Source: Bryobacterales bacterium
Lineage (GTDB): Bacteria; Acidobacteriota; Terriglobia; Bryobacterales; UBA6623
Direction of reading: 5' to 3'
DNA: 56,450 nt
NCBI GenBank assembly: GCA_022823865.1
Contig: JAJEHF010000072.1
Location: 1 to 56,450 of the forward strand
Made by a program: the position numbers and the translations under genes. Shown one piece after another: positions 36,755-45,850 of the stretch. Numbering within the stretch: position 1 is the first letter of the stretch; the number at the start of each line of letters is the position of its first letter. The notes beneath the pieces were generated by a model, which saw nothing but the letters and a program-made list of their open reading frames with translations, had not been told where the DNA came from and made no database searches.

Positions 36755-36783
36755 TTGACTGGGATTTCGCTGTGCGCTAGCAT
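36755..36783 (+). promoter_or_regulatory. Promoter TTGACT - 17 bp - TAGCAT upstream of the leader ORF and tsaD
   Basis: TTGACT (36755-36760), a 17-bp spacer, TAGCAT (36778-36783). Transcription would start near 36790, about 12 nt before a strong Shine-Dalgarno sequence. Its pattern matches the promoter at 35091-35119, including TGTGCG before the -10. Confidence 0.6.
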
Positions 36784-36801
36784 GGGGCTACCAAACTGGC
36801 C

Positions 36802-36813
36802 AAAGGAGGTGAT
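36802..36813 (+). promoter_or_regulatory. Near-perfect Shine-Dalgarno sequence
   Basis: AAAGGAGGTGAT matches the complement of the 16S rRNA 3' end over 12 bases, much stronger than any other site in the window. Spacing to the ATG at 36822 is a little long (8 nt after the last paired base, 12 after GGAGG). Confidence 0.65.
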
Positions 36814-36821
36814 TCAGAGAC

Positions 36822-36878
36822 ATGAACGACAGTACTGCTGGTAGTATTCATCTGGACGGAGAGGTGGCCGAGAGTTAG
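36822..36878 (+). CDS. 18-codon leader-type ORF upstream of tsaD
   Basis: ATG to TAG encoding MNDSTAGSIHLDGEVAES. It has its own promoter (36755-36783) and a near-perfect Shine-Dalgarno sequence, so it is very likely translated. Seven of 18 codons are ANN (ATG, AAC, AGT, ACT, AGT, ATT, AGT), six of them in the first nine, and many end in T, unlike neighbouring genes. ANN codons are read by tRNAs carrying t6A, which the next gene, tsaD, helps make, 170 bp downstream. A regulatory leader peptide is the main idea; an independent small protein is possible. A CCCCG-N12-CGGGG hairpin (36903-36924) follows. Confidence 0.5.
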   Translation: MNDSTAGSIHLDGEVAES

Positions 36879-37047
36879 CGCGACTGCTCGGACGTTCCGA
36901 TGCCCCGTTCTTGCCAGTGCGGGGCCGTAGTGACCGTGGACCGGCAACTCGCCGCGCCAAGGGTACTGCCAGTGCAAACAACACCGGCGCGACAGCGCCG
37001 ACCTTGCCCTCGCGGGCGTGAGCGTTCGCGGGGGCATTCCTATTGCG

Positions 37048-38130
37048 ATGAACCTGCTTGGGATCGAGACCTCCTGTGACGAGACCGCAGCTGCCGTGGT
37101 TGCAGACGGGGATCGCCTGCTCTCCAATGTGATTTCCTCGCAGTTCGATGTCCACGCCGCGTATGGCGGCGTGGTGCCGGAACTGGCCTCCCGCGAGCAC
37201 CTGCGCGCCATCGTTCCGGTTGTTCGGGAGGCGCTGGCGCGCGCCGAAATCGGATACCGAGATGTCGATGCCATCGGCGTGACTTACGGGCCGGGGCTGA
37301 TCGGAGCGCTGCTGGTCGGCGTTACCTACGCCAAGGGGCTCGCGGCCTCCCTCGGCGTGCCGCTGATCGGCGTAAACCACATCGAGGGCCATATTCATTC
37401 CGTCGTGCTGGAGCGTCGAGCGGCCGGAGGAGAGGTTGAGTTTCCAGCTCTGGCGTTGGTGGTGAGCGGCGGCCACAGCCACATGTTCATCGTCCATCGG
37501 CATGATCGGGACGCCTACGCGTACCGGCTCCTGGGGCGCACGCGCGACGATGCGGCCGGAGAGGCTTACGACAAGGTGGCGAAGCTGCTCGGATTCGGCT
37601 ACCCGGGCGGGCCGATTCTTGACCGGCTGGCGCCCCACGGAAACCCCGGCGGGGTCCGCCTGCCTGTCGTGCGCATGAAGGGCAATCCGCTCGACCTGAG
37701 CTTCAGCGGGTTGAAGACGGCAATCCGCCATCATGTTCAAGGTGCCGGCCTCGCCGAGGAGATCGAGTCCCGGCGCGACCTCTGGAACGACGGGCGCCCG
37801 ACCTTCCAGGCCCTGCTGGACTCGGCCAGCCAAGGCTGTCTCGATCTGATCGCTTCATTTCAGCGCTGCGTCGTCTCCGAGTTGCTCAGGCGAGCGGTGC
37901 GAGCGTCGGAAGAGGAGCAGGTCGAGTCGATCATCGTGGCCGGCGGCGTCGCGGCCAATTCGGGCTTGCGCGCGTCGTTCGAGTCGCTGCACCTGCCGTG
38001 CTATTTCCCGACGCTCGCGCTCGCGACCGACAATGCCGCCATGATCGCCGCCGCGGCTTACCCCCGCCTGAGGCGCAAGCAGTTCGACGGGTTCGGCCTT
38101 GCCCCCCAGCCCGCGCTGCAGCTGGCGTAG
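37048..38130 (+). CDS. tsaD: tRNA N6-adenosine threonylcarbamoyltransferase TsaD
   Basis: TsaD transfers the threonylcarbamoyl group onto A37 of tRNAs that read ANN codons (t6A). The 360-residue protein starts [14 protein letters not shown], has the metal-binding HIEGH (His111, His115), the ASKH-fold segments [10 protein letters not shown] and [29 protein letters not shown], and the C-terminal [12 protein letters not shown] and ATDNAAMIA. The ATG at 37048 is chosen because the fold begins right there; only a weak GGGGG at 13 nt is upstream, so translation could depend on the upstream ORF. It converges with tamB, 24 bp apart. Confidence 0.97.
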   Translation: MNLLGIETSCDETAAAVVADGDRLLSNVISSQFDVHAAYGGVVPELASREHLRAIVPVVREALARAEIGYRDVDAIGVTYGPGLIGALLVGVTYAKGLAASLGVPLIGVNHIEGHIHSVVLERRAAGGEVEFPALALVVSGGHSHMFIVHRHDRDAYAYRLLGRTRDDAAGEAYDKVAKLLGFGYPGGPILDRLAPHGNPGGVRLPVVRMKGNPLDLSFSGLKTAIRHHVQGAGLAEEIESRRDLWNDGRPTFQALLDSASQGCLDLIASFQRCVVSELLRRAVRASEEEQVESIIVAGGVAANSGLRASFESLHLPCYFPTLALATDNAAMIAAAAYPRLRRKQFDGFGLAPQPALQLA

Positions 38131-38154
38131 CGCGGCGAGGGAAGCGGCCGGCCC

Positions 38155-41100
38155 CTACCTCAGCCGCAGCTTGTACAGCACGTCCGAGCCCAGCAAGCCG
38201 TTCTGGTCCCGCGTCACGATGAACGACCAGTTGCGGTCGGGATTCCACTCGAGGCGGATGGCCTGCTGCTGGGCCGACGAGAGATCGTAGCTGTAGATCA
38301 GCGTGATATCGTCGGCGATCTGCTGCTCGGTCGACAGGCGGGCGGTCGGGTTGGATTCCAGGCCGCCGACTTGCGGATCCACCTTGAGTCGGCTGACGCC
38401 GAAGAAGCGCTGCAGGCGCTTTGAAACCGGGCGGGCTATGGCTTGGCTGAGGATGTTGTCTGCGCCGGTCTGCACCAGCGATTGCTGTTCGATGCGCCGC
38501 CGCGATGCGATGCTCGGATCGATCGTCGGCTCCTTGCCGACGGCAACGAGATCTACGAGGTCGTGGAATGGCAGCGGCGGATCGGAGCGGTAGCTCAGAT
38601 CTAGATTTCGGCCCGGCCCCGACAGCACCAGGGCGAGATCAACGTCTCGGATGCGCGTCTCCAGCTCCACATTCAGGACGGGTTCTGCTTGCAGCGCGTC
38701 GATGAAGCGGATCTCCCCCCGATTGATCTGGTAGTGCGTGCCGAGCATCCGCAGCTCGCCCTGCACGATCTGGATCTCGCCCACCAGCGACGGGTTGGCA
38801 AGCGTGCCCACGAAGTCGAGGTCGAAATCCGCCTGCACGTCGCGCACAAGCGTGGTTTCTATCGGCAGTTGCTGGATGGCCCCGACATGCACGTTGAGTT
38901 GCAGGCCCTCCAGCAGAGGGCCCGGGTCGAGGCTGGCCCCGCTCACCTGCAGGCTTGAGAACAAATCTGCAAACGACAGGTCGCTGGCGGTCGACATGCG
39001 CGTGATCACAATGTTGCCGTTGAGGATGCTCTGCCGGCCCGCACCGGCCCAGGCGAACTCCCCGTCGATTACGCTGGCGACGCTGGGCGGATAGTTCAAG
39101 CGGACATCCTCGGCAGAGGCCTGCAGGCGGTATTCGAGTTCCGAGTTACGGTACGCTGTCACGCCGCTGAACTGAACCGTCCCCCCGCCCGAGGTCGCCG
39201 TCATCCGGCTTATCCTGCCTTGGCCGCCTTGAAACGTGATCGCTCCGTTCAGGTTGCCGAGCTGGATCGGCAGGCCGGGCGAGCCGATCGACGCGTCGAT
39301 CAGCTCCACGGATCCTTCGAGCGAGGGATCGTCCAGCGTGCCCCGAATGCGCACGCCGATCCTCGAGGTCCCGACCGTGTCGACGCCATCCGCGAAGCCG
39401 TCCAGCAGGCTCAGGTCGACGTCTCCGCCGATTCTCACGTCCAATGACCGGTCTCCCGCTAGGCCGACCAGCCCGTCGACACGGAAGTCTGTGTCCGGCC
39501 CGGTCAGCACCATGGAGTCGAAACGCAAGTCGCCGTCCCTGACGCCCCAGCGCAGAGGGAACACGTTCGAGATCACGTGCGGTTCGCCGTCCGGGCTCGG
39601 CAGGCTGATCTCGGCCCGTTCGATGGTTCCGTTCATTTCGAACGTGCCGGCTGAGCCCACGACGCCGCCAAAGCCCGCACGGCCCGTCAGCATGCCCTGC
39701 GGGGTGCCGCCCGGCAGGTCGAGATATTCGGCCAATCGATGCATGCTCAGGCTGTCGAATTGAATGCTGCCGTTGTAGCTGGAAGGGCCGACCTGCCGCT
39801 GCAGCGTCGCATCGCCGCGGAACGTGCCGTCAAAGACGTCGGCCCTCCAGTCGAGTTGGAGATTCTCGGCATCGAGGGCGGAGCTTACGCTGCCGCTCCA
39901 GTTGCCGAGTTCCAGCCCCTTCCGTTGAAGGTCGGACACCTCCCACGTGCCGGCAAGCTCGAGCGATCGCAGCGGGTCTGTCAGCGTTGGCGGACCCGCG
40001 GCCCGCAGATCGAAGCGCAACGCCCCGGTAACACCGGGTGCGAGTGCGCGAGCCCAGGTGAATTCCTCCAATGGCCAGCTGGTGCTTTCCATGCTGAACC
40101 GCGCCTCGCCGGTCCGCCCGGACGTGGAAGCGTTGACGGCGAGCCGGGACTGGCCGCGCTCAAGCGACGCATTGCGGAGTTCGAATCCGCTTGGGTCGTA
40201 GTAGACCTCCGCTTCCAGGCCATCGAAGCGCTCTCCGAAGAAGATCGGGGTGTCGACAACAACGTTCCCTTTCGCAACGGGCTCGGACTGCGTGCCGGCC
40301 AGGGAGGCCTCCATGGCGAGCAGGCCCTCGATCGGAAGGGCAAAGCCGCTCGCCAGCGCCAGCTTGCGGGCGTCGATCCCGGTGGCGGACAGCGCCACGT
40401 CGAGCGACCCGTGTTCATGCAGCGGCAGGCTCCCGCTGAACATCAGCTCGCCCGACCCATCGACTATGCGGCCCTCCATCACGTCAATGCGATCCGCGGA
40501 CAGCACGCCTTGCAGCGCGAGATGGTCCCAGCGCTGGCCGCCCAGCGTGAAGTCTTCGATCGAGAAGTCTCCGCTCAGAGTCGCGCTCGCAATCTGCCCA
40601 GGCCCCCAGTCCAGGCTGCCCTGGTACGAGTACCGACCGTCCGGAGCGGTGGGCGGAAGCGGCGAGACGATTCGCAGCGCGGCCAGGACGCGCTCGAGCG
40701 CCTGCTTGGAGTCAATCTCGACGTCAACCAGCAGGCCTCCTCCGCCGGCAACCGCGAAACCGCCATCGCCGCTGGCCCGGATGTTGGGCGTCGCGAGCGA
40801 GAACCCGTCCACCGCGACGCGTCCCGTCGCACTCCGGTAGTGCAATGACGCGTCCCCGCCGACTGGCAGCGTGGATGGCTGCTCGGTCGGCACGAGCTGC
40901 AGGCGCAGGTTCGCCAGCAGGTCGCGCATCGCTGTTCCGGACAGGTCGAATTCGGCGTCGACCGAACCGCTCCAAGCTGGCGCGGGCGACCCCGTCGCAT
41001 TTGCGACACTTGCCAGCGCGACGCCGCTGACAGTGCCGCTGGACGCGAGCCGGGGCTCGGACCACGGGGCATTGATCGTCGCCTGCGCCTGCAGGCCGCC

Positions 41101-42111
41101 GCCGAGCGCCGTGCCCGAGAGGTCTACCAGTTCGACGGAAGTCTCATTCCCGGAGTACCTCCCCGTGACCGACAGGTCCAGCTCGAGCGCCGACGAGCCG
41201 ACAGAAGAGGCGGCGAATCCTCCTGAGTACAAGACCGCGCCGTTCGATCCGTCCCATTCCAGCTCGCCGCTAGCTGCCAGCGAGCCAAGCAACCCAAGAT
41301 CTGCGTAGCCGACCAGGCCGGCCAAGGGTGCGATTGCCGAGCTGAGAGAAAAGACGCAGCGAGCCGATGGCTGTTCCCGTCCGCGAATCGTGCCGCGCAG
41401 CTGGGCCGACAGGTCTTGGCCGTGAACTTCGGCGCTCGTGATTTCCAGGCCTGTCGTGTCGGCCACGGCCGACACCGACACGGTCGATCCGGTCAGCACG
41501 AACGAGCCAGCGCTGCCGACCTGCGGATCGCGGAGTTCGGCATCGATAGTATGTCGCTGCGACCTAGGATCGAAACTCGTCTCGACCCGCAGCCCCGTCC
41601 CCCGGAACTCCAGGTCGTACGGCTGGCCGTTCCAGACGAGCTGGCCGCCGTCGAGTTCGAACCGGCGGACCGCAAAGCCCGAGATCGGAGAACGCTTCGA
41701 AGCTAGGCCGAGAATCGCCGGGCCGTCTTCGGTGATCGTCACGTCGAGCACAGGATCGTGCAGGCTCAGCGATTCCAGCACCGTGACGCCGCCTAGCAGT
41801 GATCGCCAGCCGAGCGTGGCCGCGGCACGCGGAACCGACAGCAGCGGATCAGCGGCCGGATCATCGCCCGCGCGGAGCTCGAGACCCTGGATCTCGAACC
41901 CGAGGCGCGAGTCGCCCGGGCGGACCTCATCAATCGATGCCGTCCCGCCCAACGACTGCTCTAGCCTCGCGATAGCGTTGTGGCGCACGGCGTCGAGGAA
42001 CCAATCGCTGCGGATCGTGGCTTCAAAGCCGCCCCAGCCCAGCCCTAAGCACGCGATCGAGGCAAGAGCGATCTTGTGCCGCAGGATCGATGCGAGCGCT
42101 GCTTGGATCAT
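38155..42111 (-). CDS. tamB: TamB-type translocation/assembly protein
   Basis: A 1318-residue AsmA-like protein with one N-terminal membrane helix (about residues 13-30), a long beta-taco-like body, and a C-terminal TamB (DUF490) domain: LDVRIGGDVDLSLLDGF, VQADFDLDFVGTLANPSLVG, IQIVQGELRMLGTHYQINRG, IRFIDALQAEPVLNVELET, LSYRSDPPLPFHDLVDLV. TamB bridges the periplasm and works with an Omp85 protein in building the outer membrane, possibly as a lipid channel. It is the third gene of the operon: its ATG overlaps the surA-like stop by 4 bases (ATGA). Confidence 0.93.
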   Translation of the reverse strand: MIQAALASILRHKIALASIACLGLGWGGFEATIRSDWFLDAVRHNAIARLEQSLGGTASIDEVRPGDSRLGFEIQGLELRAGDDPAADPLLSVPRAAATLGWRSLLGGVTVLESLSLHDPVLDVTITEDGPAILGLASKRSPISGFAVRRFELDGGQLVWNGQPYDLEFRGTGLRVETSFDPRSQRHTIDAELRDPQVGSAGSFVLTGSTVSVSAVADTTGLEITSAEVHGQDLSAQLRGTIRGREQPSARCVFSLSSAIAPLAGLVGYADLGLLGSLAASGELEWDGSNGAVLYSGGFAASSVGSSALELDLSVTGRYSGNETSVELVDLSGTALGGGLQAQATINAPWSEPRLASSGTVSGVALASVANATGSPAPAWSGSVDAEFDLSGTAMRDLLANLRLQLVPTEQPSTLPVGGDASLHYRSATGRVAVDGFSLATPNIRASGDGGFAVAGGGGLLVDVEIDSKQALERVLAALRIVSPLPPTAPDGRYSYQGSLDWGPGQIASATLSGDFSIEDFTLGGQRWDHLALQGVLSADRIDVMEGRIVDGSGELMFSGSLPLHEHGSLDVALSATGIDARKLALASGFALPIEGLLAMEASLAGTQSEPVAKGNVVVDTPIFFGERFDGLEAEVYYDPSGFELRNASLERGQSRLAVNASTSGRTGEARFSMESTSWPLEEFTWARALAPGVTGALRFDLRAAGPPTLTDPLRSLELAGTWEVSDLQRKGLELGNWSGSVSSALDAENLQLDWRADVFDGTFRGDATLQRQVGPSSYNGSIQFDSLSMHRLAEYLDLPGGTPQGMLTGRAGFGGVVGSAGTFEMNGTIERAEISLPSPDGEPHVISNVFPLRWGVRDGDLRFDSMVLTGPDTDFRVDGLVGLAGDRSLDVRIGGDVDLSLLDGFADGVDTVGTSRIGVRIRGTLDDPSLEGSVELIDASIGSPGLPIQLGNLNGAITFQGGQGRISRMTATSGGGTVQFSGVTAYRNSELEYRLQASAEDVRLNYPPSVASVIDGEFAWAGAGRQSILNGNIVITRMSTASDLSFADLFSSLQVSGASLDPGPLLEGLQLNVHVGAIQQLPIETTLVRDVQADFDLDFVGTLANPSLVGEIQIVQGELRMLGTHYQINRGEIRFIDALQAEPVLNVELETRIRDVDLALVLSGPGRNLDLSYRSDPPLPFHDLVDLVAVGKEPTIDPSIASRRRIEQQSLVQTGADNILSQAIARPVSKRLQRFFGVSRLKVDPQVGGLESNPTARLSTEQQIADDITLIYSYDLSSAQQQAIRLEWNPDRNWSFIVTRDQNGLLGSDVLYKLRLR

Positions 42112-42791
42112 TGCTCGCCCCCCGCAGGCGCGAACGCCAGGATCTCGATGCGGGTCAAGGCCCGTAGCTCCATGATGCGCTGCTCGAGCAGCCTGTTCGC
42201 CTGGCGCTCTGCCAAGGCTTCCTCAATGCGCGACCGCACCGCTTCCACGGGCTCGACGGGAGCGCCGCGCGCCGCCTGTCCCGCGCTGTACTCGTTGCGG
42301 TAGAACGCTTCGATCGACTCGGGACTCACGTCTTGCCCGGTCTTGAAGCGGAACGAGACGTAGCGGTCGAAACTGGCCTGTTCCCTGAAGAAGGCCCGGC
42401 AGTCGTCTTCGGTGAGCCCGTAGTGTGCGAGTGCGGCCGGGAAGTCCCGGCCGCCCGCGAAGGTTTGGCCCCTCAGGGTTTGGAGCGGGCCCTCGACCTC
42501 TTCTGCCGGGGCCAGCAGGAACGGTGTCAAGGCGAGGTCCTGCATGGCCAGGCGCCGGTCGATCAGTGTCTCCAGTGCGGCCCTGCCCCCGCTCTCGAGG
42601 CCGACCGGCTCGGATTGGTTGAGCAGTGCGACCACGTTCAGTTGGGTGCGCACTTGGGAGAGTGTGATCGCCTCGTCGCCGACGATCGCCGCCACCCGGT
42701 CGACGACCTCGGCCCTTGGGATGGGAGCAGCCAGGGCGACGCCTGCCAGCAAGGCGGCAAACGGGACAGTGCTTGACCTTGGCTTGGGCAT
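42108..42791 (-). CDS. SurA N-terminal-domain periplasmic chaperone, no PPIase domain
   Basis: A 227-residue protein with a signal peptide (about 1-27) and a SurA-N/trigger-factor-C-like domain (VVDRVAAIVGDEAITLSQVRTQL, then LIDRRLAMQDL). The helical remainder (DVSPESIEAFYRNEY...RQANRLLEQRIMELRALTRIEIL) completes the chaperone fold. The parvulin (PpiC) domains seen in E. coli SurA are missing, so it is a chaperone-only form. Start and stop overlap the Omp85 stop (TGATG) and the tamB start (ATGA), showing a translationally coupled outer-membrane assembly unit. It may hand clients to the Omp85 protein next door. Confidence 0.85.
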   Translation of the reverse strand: MPKPRSSTVPFAALLAGVALAAPIPRAEVVDRVAAIVGDEAITLSQVRTQLNVVALLNQSEPVGLESGGRAALETLIDRRLAMQDLALTPFLLAPAEEVEGPLQTLRGQTFAGGRDFPAALAHYGLTEDDCRAFFREQASFDRYVSFRFKTGQDVSPESIEAFYRNEYSAGQAARGAPVEPVEAVRSRIEEALAERQANRLLEQRIMELRALTRIEILAFAPAGGEQ

Positions 42792-45757
42792 CAGAACGTC
42801 TGGCCGAGTGAGAAGTGGAACTGCACGGCGCTGGCGCGCTGCTCGCGGAACGTACCGGTTCCCAGCAGCAGTTGTTCGCGCGTGCCGTCGAATCCCACGA
42901 AGCGCGGAGGGTTGGGGCTGTACGCGAGGTCGAATCGCAGCGGGCCGATGGGCGTGCGGTAGCGGATCCCGAGGCCCATCGCATGGACGAGGTAGTCGAA
43001 ATCGAACTCCCTTCCTCCCGCGGGGTTGGTGCGCACCCGCTGGCTGGAGTTCAGGCTGATGCGCCCCGGGCGCGAGTAGACGTTGCCCGCGTCGTGGAAC
43101 AGCACCGCCGAGACATCGGGGCCGGAAAGCGGGAAGCGCAGCTCCACGCTGTTGAAGAGCTGGGCGCCGCCGCCCAGCGGAAAGCCGGTCGCCGAGTCGC
43201 GAGGGCCCGCTTGGTTGTAGGCGAAGCCGCGGTGGGTGGCGGATCCGCCGCCGAAATAGCGTTCCGACAGCGGCACCCGAGGATCGGGCCGGCCGGCAAA
43301 GCCCTCGCGGTCCACGCCCTCGCTCCCGAAGCCGGCCCACGGGACATTGACGCCGATCTGAAGCGTCCGGGCGAACACGACGCGCCGCCGGACCTGGTGA
43401 TAGGTGCTGTTCTGGGCGAACATGCGCGCGAAATTGGGCTGGGCGCCCCAGACCTTCGATGCCAGCGCGATATCCACGGTGTTGTACATGCCCGCAGTCG
43501 TGTCCGTCGGATCGTCCCGGCGGTCCGAAATGTACGTCGACGACATCAGTCCGACGCGCACTGGCTGGGAAATCAGCGGCACGAGCAGCGGCTCGATGTT
43601 CAGGGTGTTCCCGTCGATAGACGTTCTGCGATAGGCATATCGGTACAGCACGGTCTCTCGAGGGCTGACCGCCTGTGACAGCTGCAACGCCCCTTCCACC
43701 CGGCGGCCGGTGAACGTGTTGACATTGCGGAACGTGTCGTACAGGCCGGTCACGGTCAGCCGCCAGCTGTCCGAATTGAACCAGCGCGGCGCCTCGTAGG
43801 TGAACAGGCCGCGCTGCTGCAGCAATGACAGGCGCGTGTTGAAGCTCAGCGTGTGGGCCTTGCCCATCACATTCAGCCGGGTCACCTCGACGGTCATGCG
43901 CGGGCTGAAGCCCGCATCGCCGACCGGATTGGTCAGTTCCGCCGTGTTCCGGCCGAACCTTCCGAACTCCGCGCCGCCGCCGAACCCGAGCGCCCAGCGG
44001 CGGGCCTCCTCGACCTGGATCAGCACGTCCTTCGACCCTTCGATCCCGCCCGGGTTCTGCAGCGCCACTTCGACCTTGGAGAACACGCCGAGGTCGTAGA
44101 GGTTGCGCTGCGTCGCAAACATGCCGGCTTGCGACAGCGGCTCTCCGGAGGCCAGCTCGATCTGCCGCGCCAAGACTTCGTCCCGGGTCTTCTCGGCGCC
44201 GGACAAGATCGTGCGACCGGTCTGCCTCGGTTCGCCGTGCCGGATGTCGTAGTACACGACCGCCTGGCCGGGCGAGTCGCCCGGTTCCGAGCGCCAGTCG
44301 AAGGTGACATCCTGATGGCCCGCGCTGAAGTACTCCCGCAGGACGCGCTGGCGGTCCGAGGCGATGCTGGACTCGCTGAACGGCTGGCCCGGGGCCGAGG
44401 CGAATTCGAACATCGATTCATCGGCCGGAAACTCGGACATCCCGCTCGTGACCAGTTCGGAAACGAATGTCTGCCGCCCCTCCTCGATGGAGATCGACAC
44501 GGCCAAGTGGTTCGGGTTGCCGTCGATTCCCGGGCGGACCTGCCCGCCCACGCGGGCCTGGCGGAATCCGTTCGAGGCGTACAGCTCGCGCAGGGATTGC
44601 AGGTCTTGCGAGAGCAGCGCCGGGCTAAAGGATCCGGGACTGGAGGCCGAGTTCCCGGTTTGCAACTGCAAGCGTTCCCGGATCGTGCCGTCATCGAAGT
44701 AGCGGTTCCCCGTGATCTCGATGTCTCGCAGCTGCCGCCTCTGGCCGCGGTCGACGCGGTAGACGATTGCGATCTCGTCTGCGGCAGACCGCTCGACCTC
44801 AAAGCTCACGGCCGCGTCGAAATAGCCCTGGCCTTGGAAGTACTCCGCCAAGCTGGCGCTACCGGCGCGGAGGAGTTCGTCATCGACGGAGCCCCTGGAG
44901 TAAAGCGCCAGAAGCCGGCGAAGCCTCTTCTGGCTCATGCGCGCTCCTTCGACGCGGACAGAAGTCTTCGGGCCGCGGCGGACTCGCGCCACCAGCGTGA
45001 TCTGATTCTCGGCCGCGCGGTACTCCGCCGCCTGGGCTCGGATTTCGGACTGCCAGTAGCCCTGTGCCTGAAAATGCTCCCGCAAGCGCCCGATCCCGCG
45101 TTGGATGCGGTCGCGCCGGAAGATCGAATCCCTCCTCCAGCCCGTGATCGTGCGGATCTCCTCCGCGCTCAGCGAGGCTCCCTCGCCTGCCAACAGCAGT
45201 GCGCCGATGCGAGCCCGCTGTCCGCTCGTCACCGCAAGGTTGATATGAACTTGCTGGGTCTCTCGGTCGTGCACGAGGGCGTGGTCGATCGCAGCCTCCC
45301 GGAAGCCGTAGTCGGCCAGCACCTCACGCAGCGAACTGATGGCCTCGCCGAGCTTCTCTTCGGTGAATATCGTGCCGAGCTGCAGCCTGGTGGCGTTGAT
45401 CAGCTGGCCGGAGGACGGCGGCCGCTCGACACCGTCGACGCGGACGTTGCCCACGAACCATGCGGGCGCGGTCAAGAATGTCAGTCGCGCGCCGTCTTCG
45501 CCAAGTGCGGCGTCTGCGAGGATGTCGCTGTATCGACCGGTCCGGAACAGGGCCTGGATCGAGTCGCGCAGCGCCGCTCGTTCAAGCGGCTGGCCGACCC
45601 GCACGCTGAGCAGTTTCTCGGTCGCGGCGCGCGTCTCGGCGGCGAGCGGAGGATCGAAGGCGATCCCCGAAATCGGAGCGCCGAAGTGATCCCCTGCGGC
45701 GATGGGAGCCGCCAGTAGGACGTGAAGAGCTAGAAGAGTCAGCTGCGCTCGATGCAA
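42791..45757 (-). CDS. Omp85/BamA-family outer membrane protein with about seven POTRA units
   Basis: A 988-residue protein with a signal peptide (MHRAQLTLLALHVLLAAPIAAG), POTRA-like units at about residues 28-95, 97-175, 180-265, 266-340, 341-430, 431-512 and 513-590, and a C-terminal 16-strand-type barrel (about 590-988). The barrel has HRGFAYNQAGP in the place of the loop-6 (V/I)RG(F/Y) motif and ends in FHFSLGQTF, a terminal-Phe beta signal. BamA usually has five POTRAs and TamA three; this one is larger. It starts with TTG (45757), after a TATAAT 10 nt upstream. It leads the operon with the SurA-like and TamB genes, so it may act as BamA, as the TamB partner, or both. Confidence 0.9.
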   Translation of the reverse strand: MHRAQLTLLALHVLLAAPIAAGDHFGAPISGIAFDPPLAAETRAATEKLLSVRVGQPLERAALRDSIQALFRTGRYSDILADAALGEDGARLTFLTAPAWFVGNVRVDGVERPPSSGQLINATRLQLGTIFTEEKLGEAISSLREVLADYGFREAAIDHALVHDRETQQVHINLAVTSGQRARIGALLLAGEGASLSAEEIRTITGWRRDSIFRRDRIQRGIGRLREHFQAQGYWQSEIRAQAAEYRAAENQITLVARVRRGPKTSVRVEGARMSQKRLRRLLALYSRGSVDDELLRAGSASLAEYFQGQGYFDAAVSFEVERSAADEIAIVYRVDRGQRRQLRDIEITGNRYFDDGTIRERLQLQTGNSASSPGSFSPALLSQDLQSLRELYASNGFRQARVGGQVRPGIDGNPNHLAVSISIEEGRQTFVSELVTSGMSEFPADESMFEFASAPGQPFSESSIASDRQRVLREYFSAGHQDVTFDWRSEPGDSPGQAVVYYDIRHGEPRQTGRTILSGAEKTRDEVLARQIELASGEPLSQAGMFATQRNLYDLGVFSKVEVALQNPGGIEGSKDVLIQVEEARRWALGFGGGAEFGRFGRNTAELTNPVGDAGFSPRMTVEVTRLNVMGKAHTLSFNTRLSLLQQRGLFTYEAPRWFNSDSWRLTVTGLYDTFRNVNTFTGRRVEGALQLSQAVSPRETVLYRYAYRRTSIDGNTLNIEPLLVPLISQPVRVGLMSSTYISDRRDDPTDTTAGMYNTVDIALASKVWGAQPNFARMFAQNSTYHQVRRRVVFARTLQIGVNVPWAGFGSEGVDREGFAGRPDPRVPLSERYFGGGSATHRGFAYNQAGPRDSATGFPLGGGAQLFNSVELRFPLSGPDVSAVLFHDAGNVYSRPGRISLNSSQRVRTNPAGGREFDFDYLVHAMGLGIRYRTPIGPLRFDLAYSPNPPRFVGFDGTREQLLLGTGTFREQRASAVQFHFSLGQTF

Positions 45758-45767
45758 TTCTATGAAA

Positions 45768-45773
45768 ATTATA
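45768..45773 (-). promoter_or_regulatory. TATAAT -10 box of the Omp85 operon
   Basis: On the minus strand a perfect TATAAT is followed by 10 nt and the TTG start. The DNA around it is AT-rich. The -35 is not clear. Confidence 0.5.
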
Positions 45774-45783
45774 AGGTTAAGTC

Positions 45784-45805
45784 CCTGCCGAACACTTTAG
45801 GCAGG
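45784..45805. repeat. Inverted repeat between Omp85 and ThiF-type genes
   Basis: CCTGCC (45784-45789) - 10 nt - GGCAGG (45800-45805), in the 93-bp divergent spacer. It lies upstream of the Omp85 -10 box and just ahead of TAGCAT (45815-45820), a -10-like box for the ThiF-type gene, so it may be a shared operator. Confidence 0.4.
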
Positions 45806-45850
45806 ATGCGCTGCTAGCATCGAACAGCGGGCCGCGTCCTCAATCGCCGC

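Noticed and set aside
36858..36930. tRNA-Ser-like start (GGAGAGGTGGCCGAG) after the leader ORF
   Set aside because: The first 15 bases resemble a tRNA-Ser 5' half, but no anticodon arm, no proper T-loop and no matching acceptor 3' arm follow.
36814..37833. 339-residue open frame on the minus strand across the leader ORF and tsaD
   Set aside because: Antisense to tsaD, which is certain; no recognisable domain.
43853..45718. 621-residue open frame on the plus strand
   Set aside because: Antisense to the Omp85 gene, no motif.
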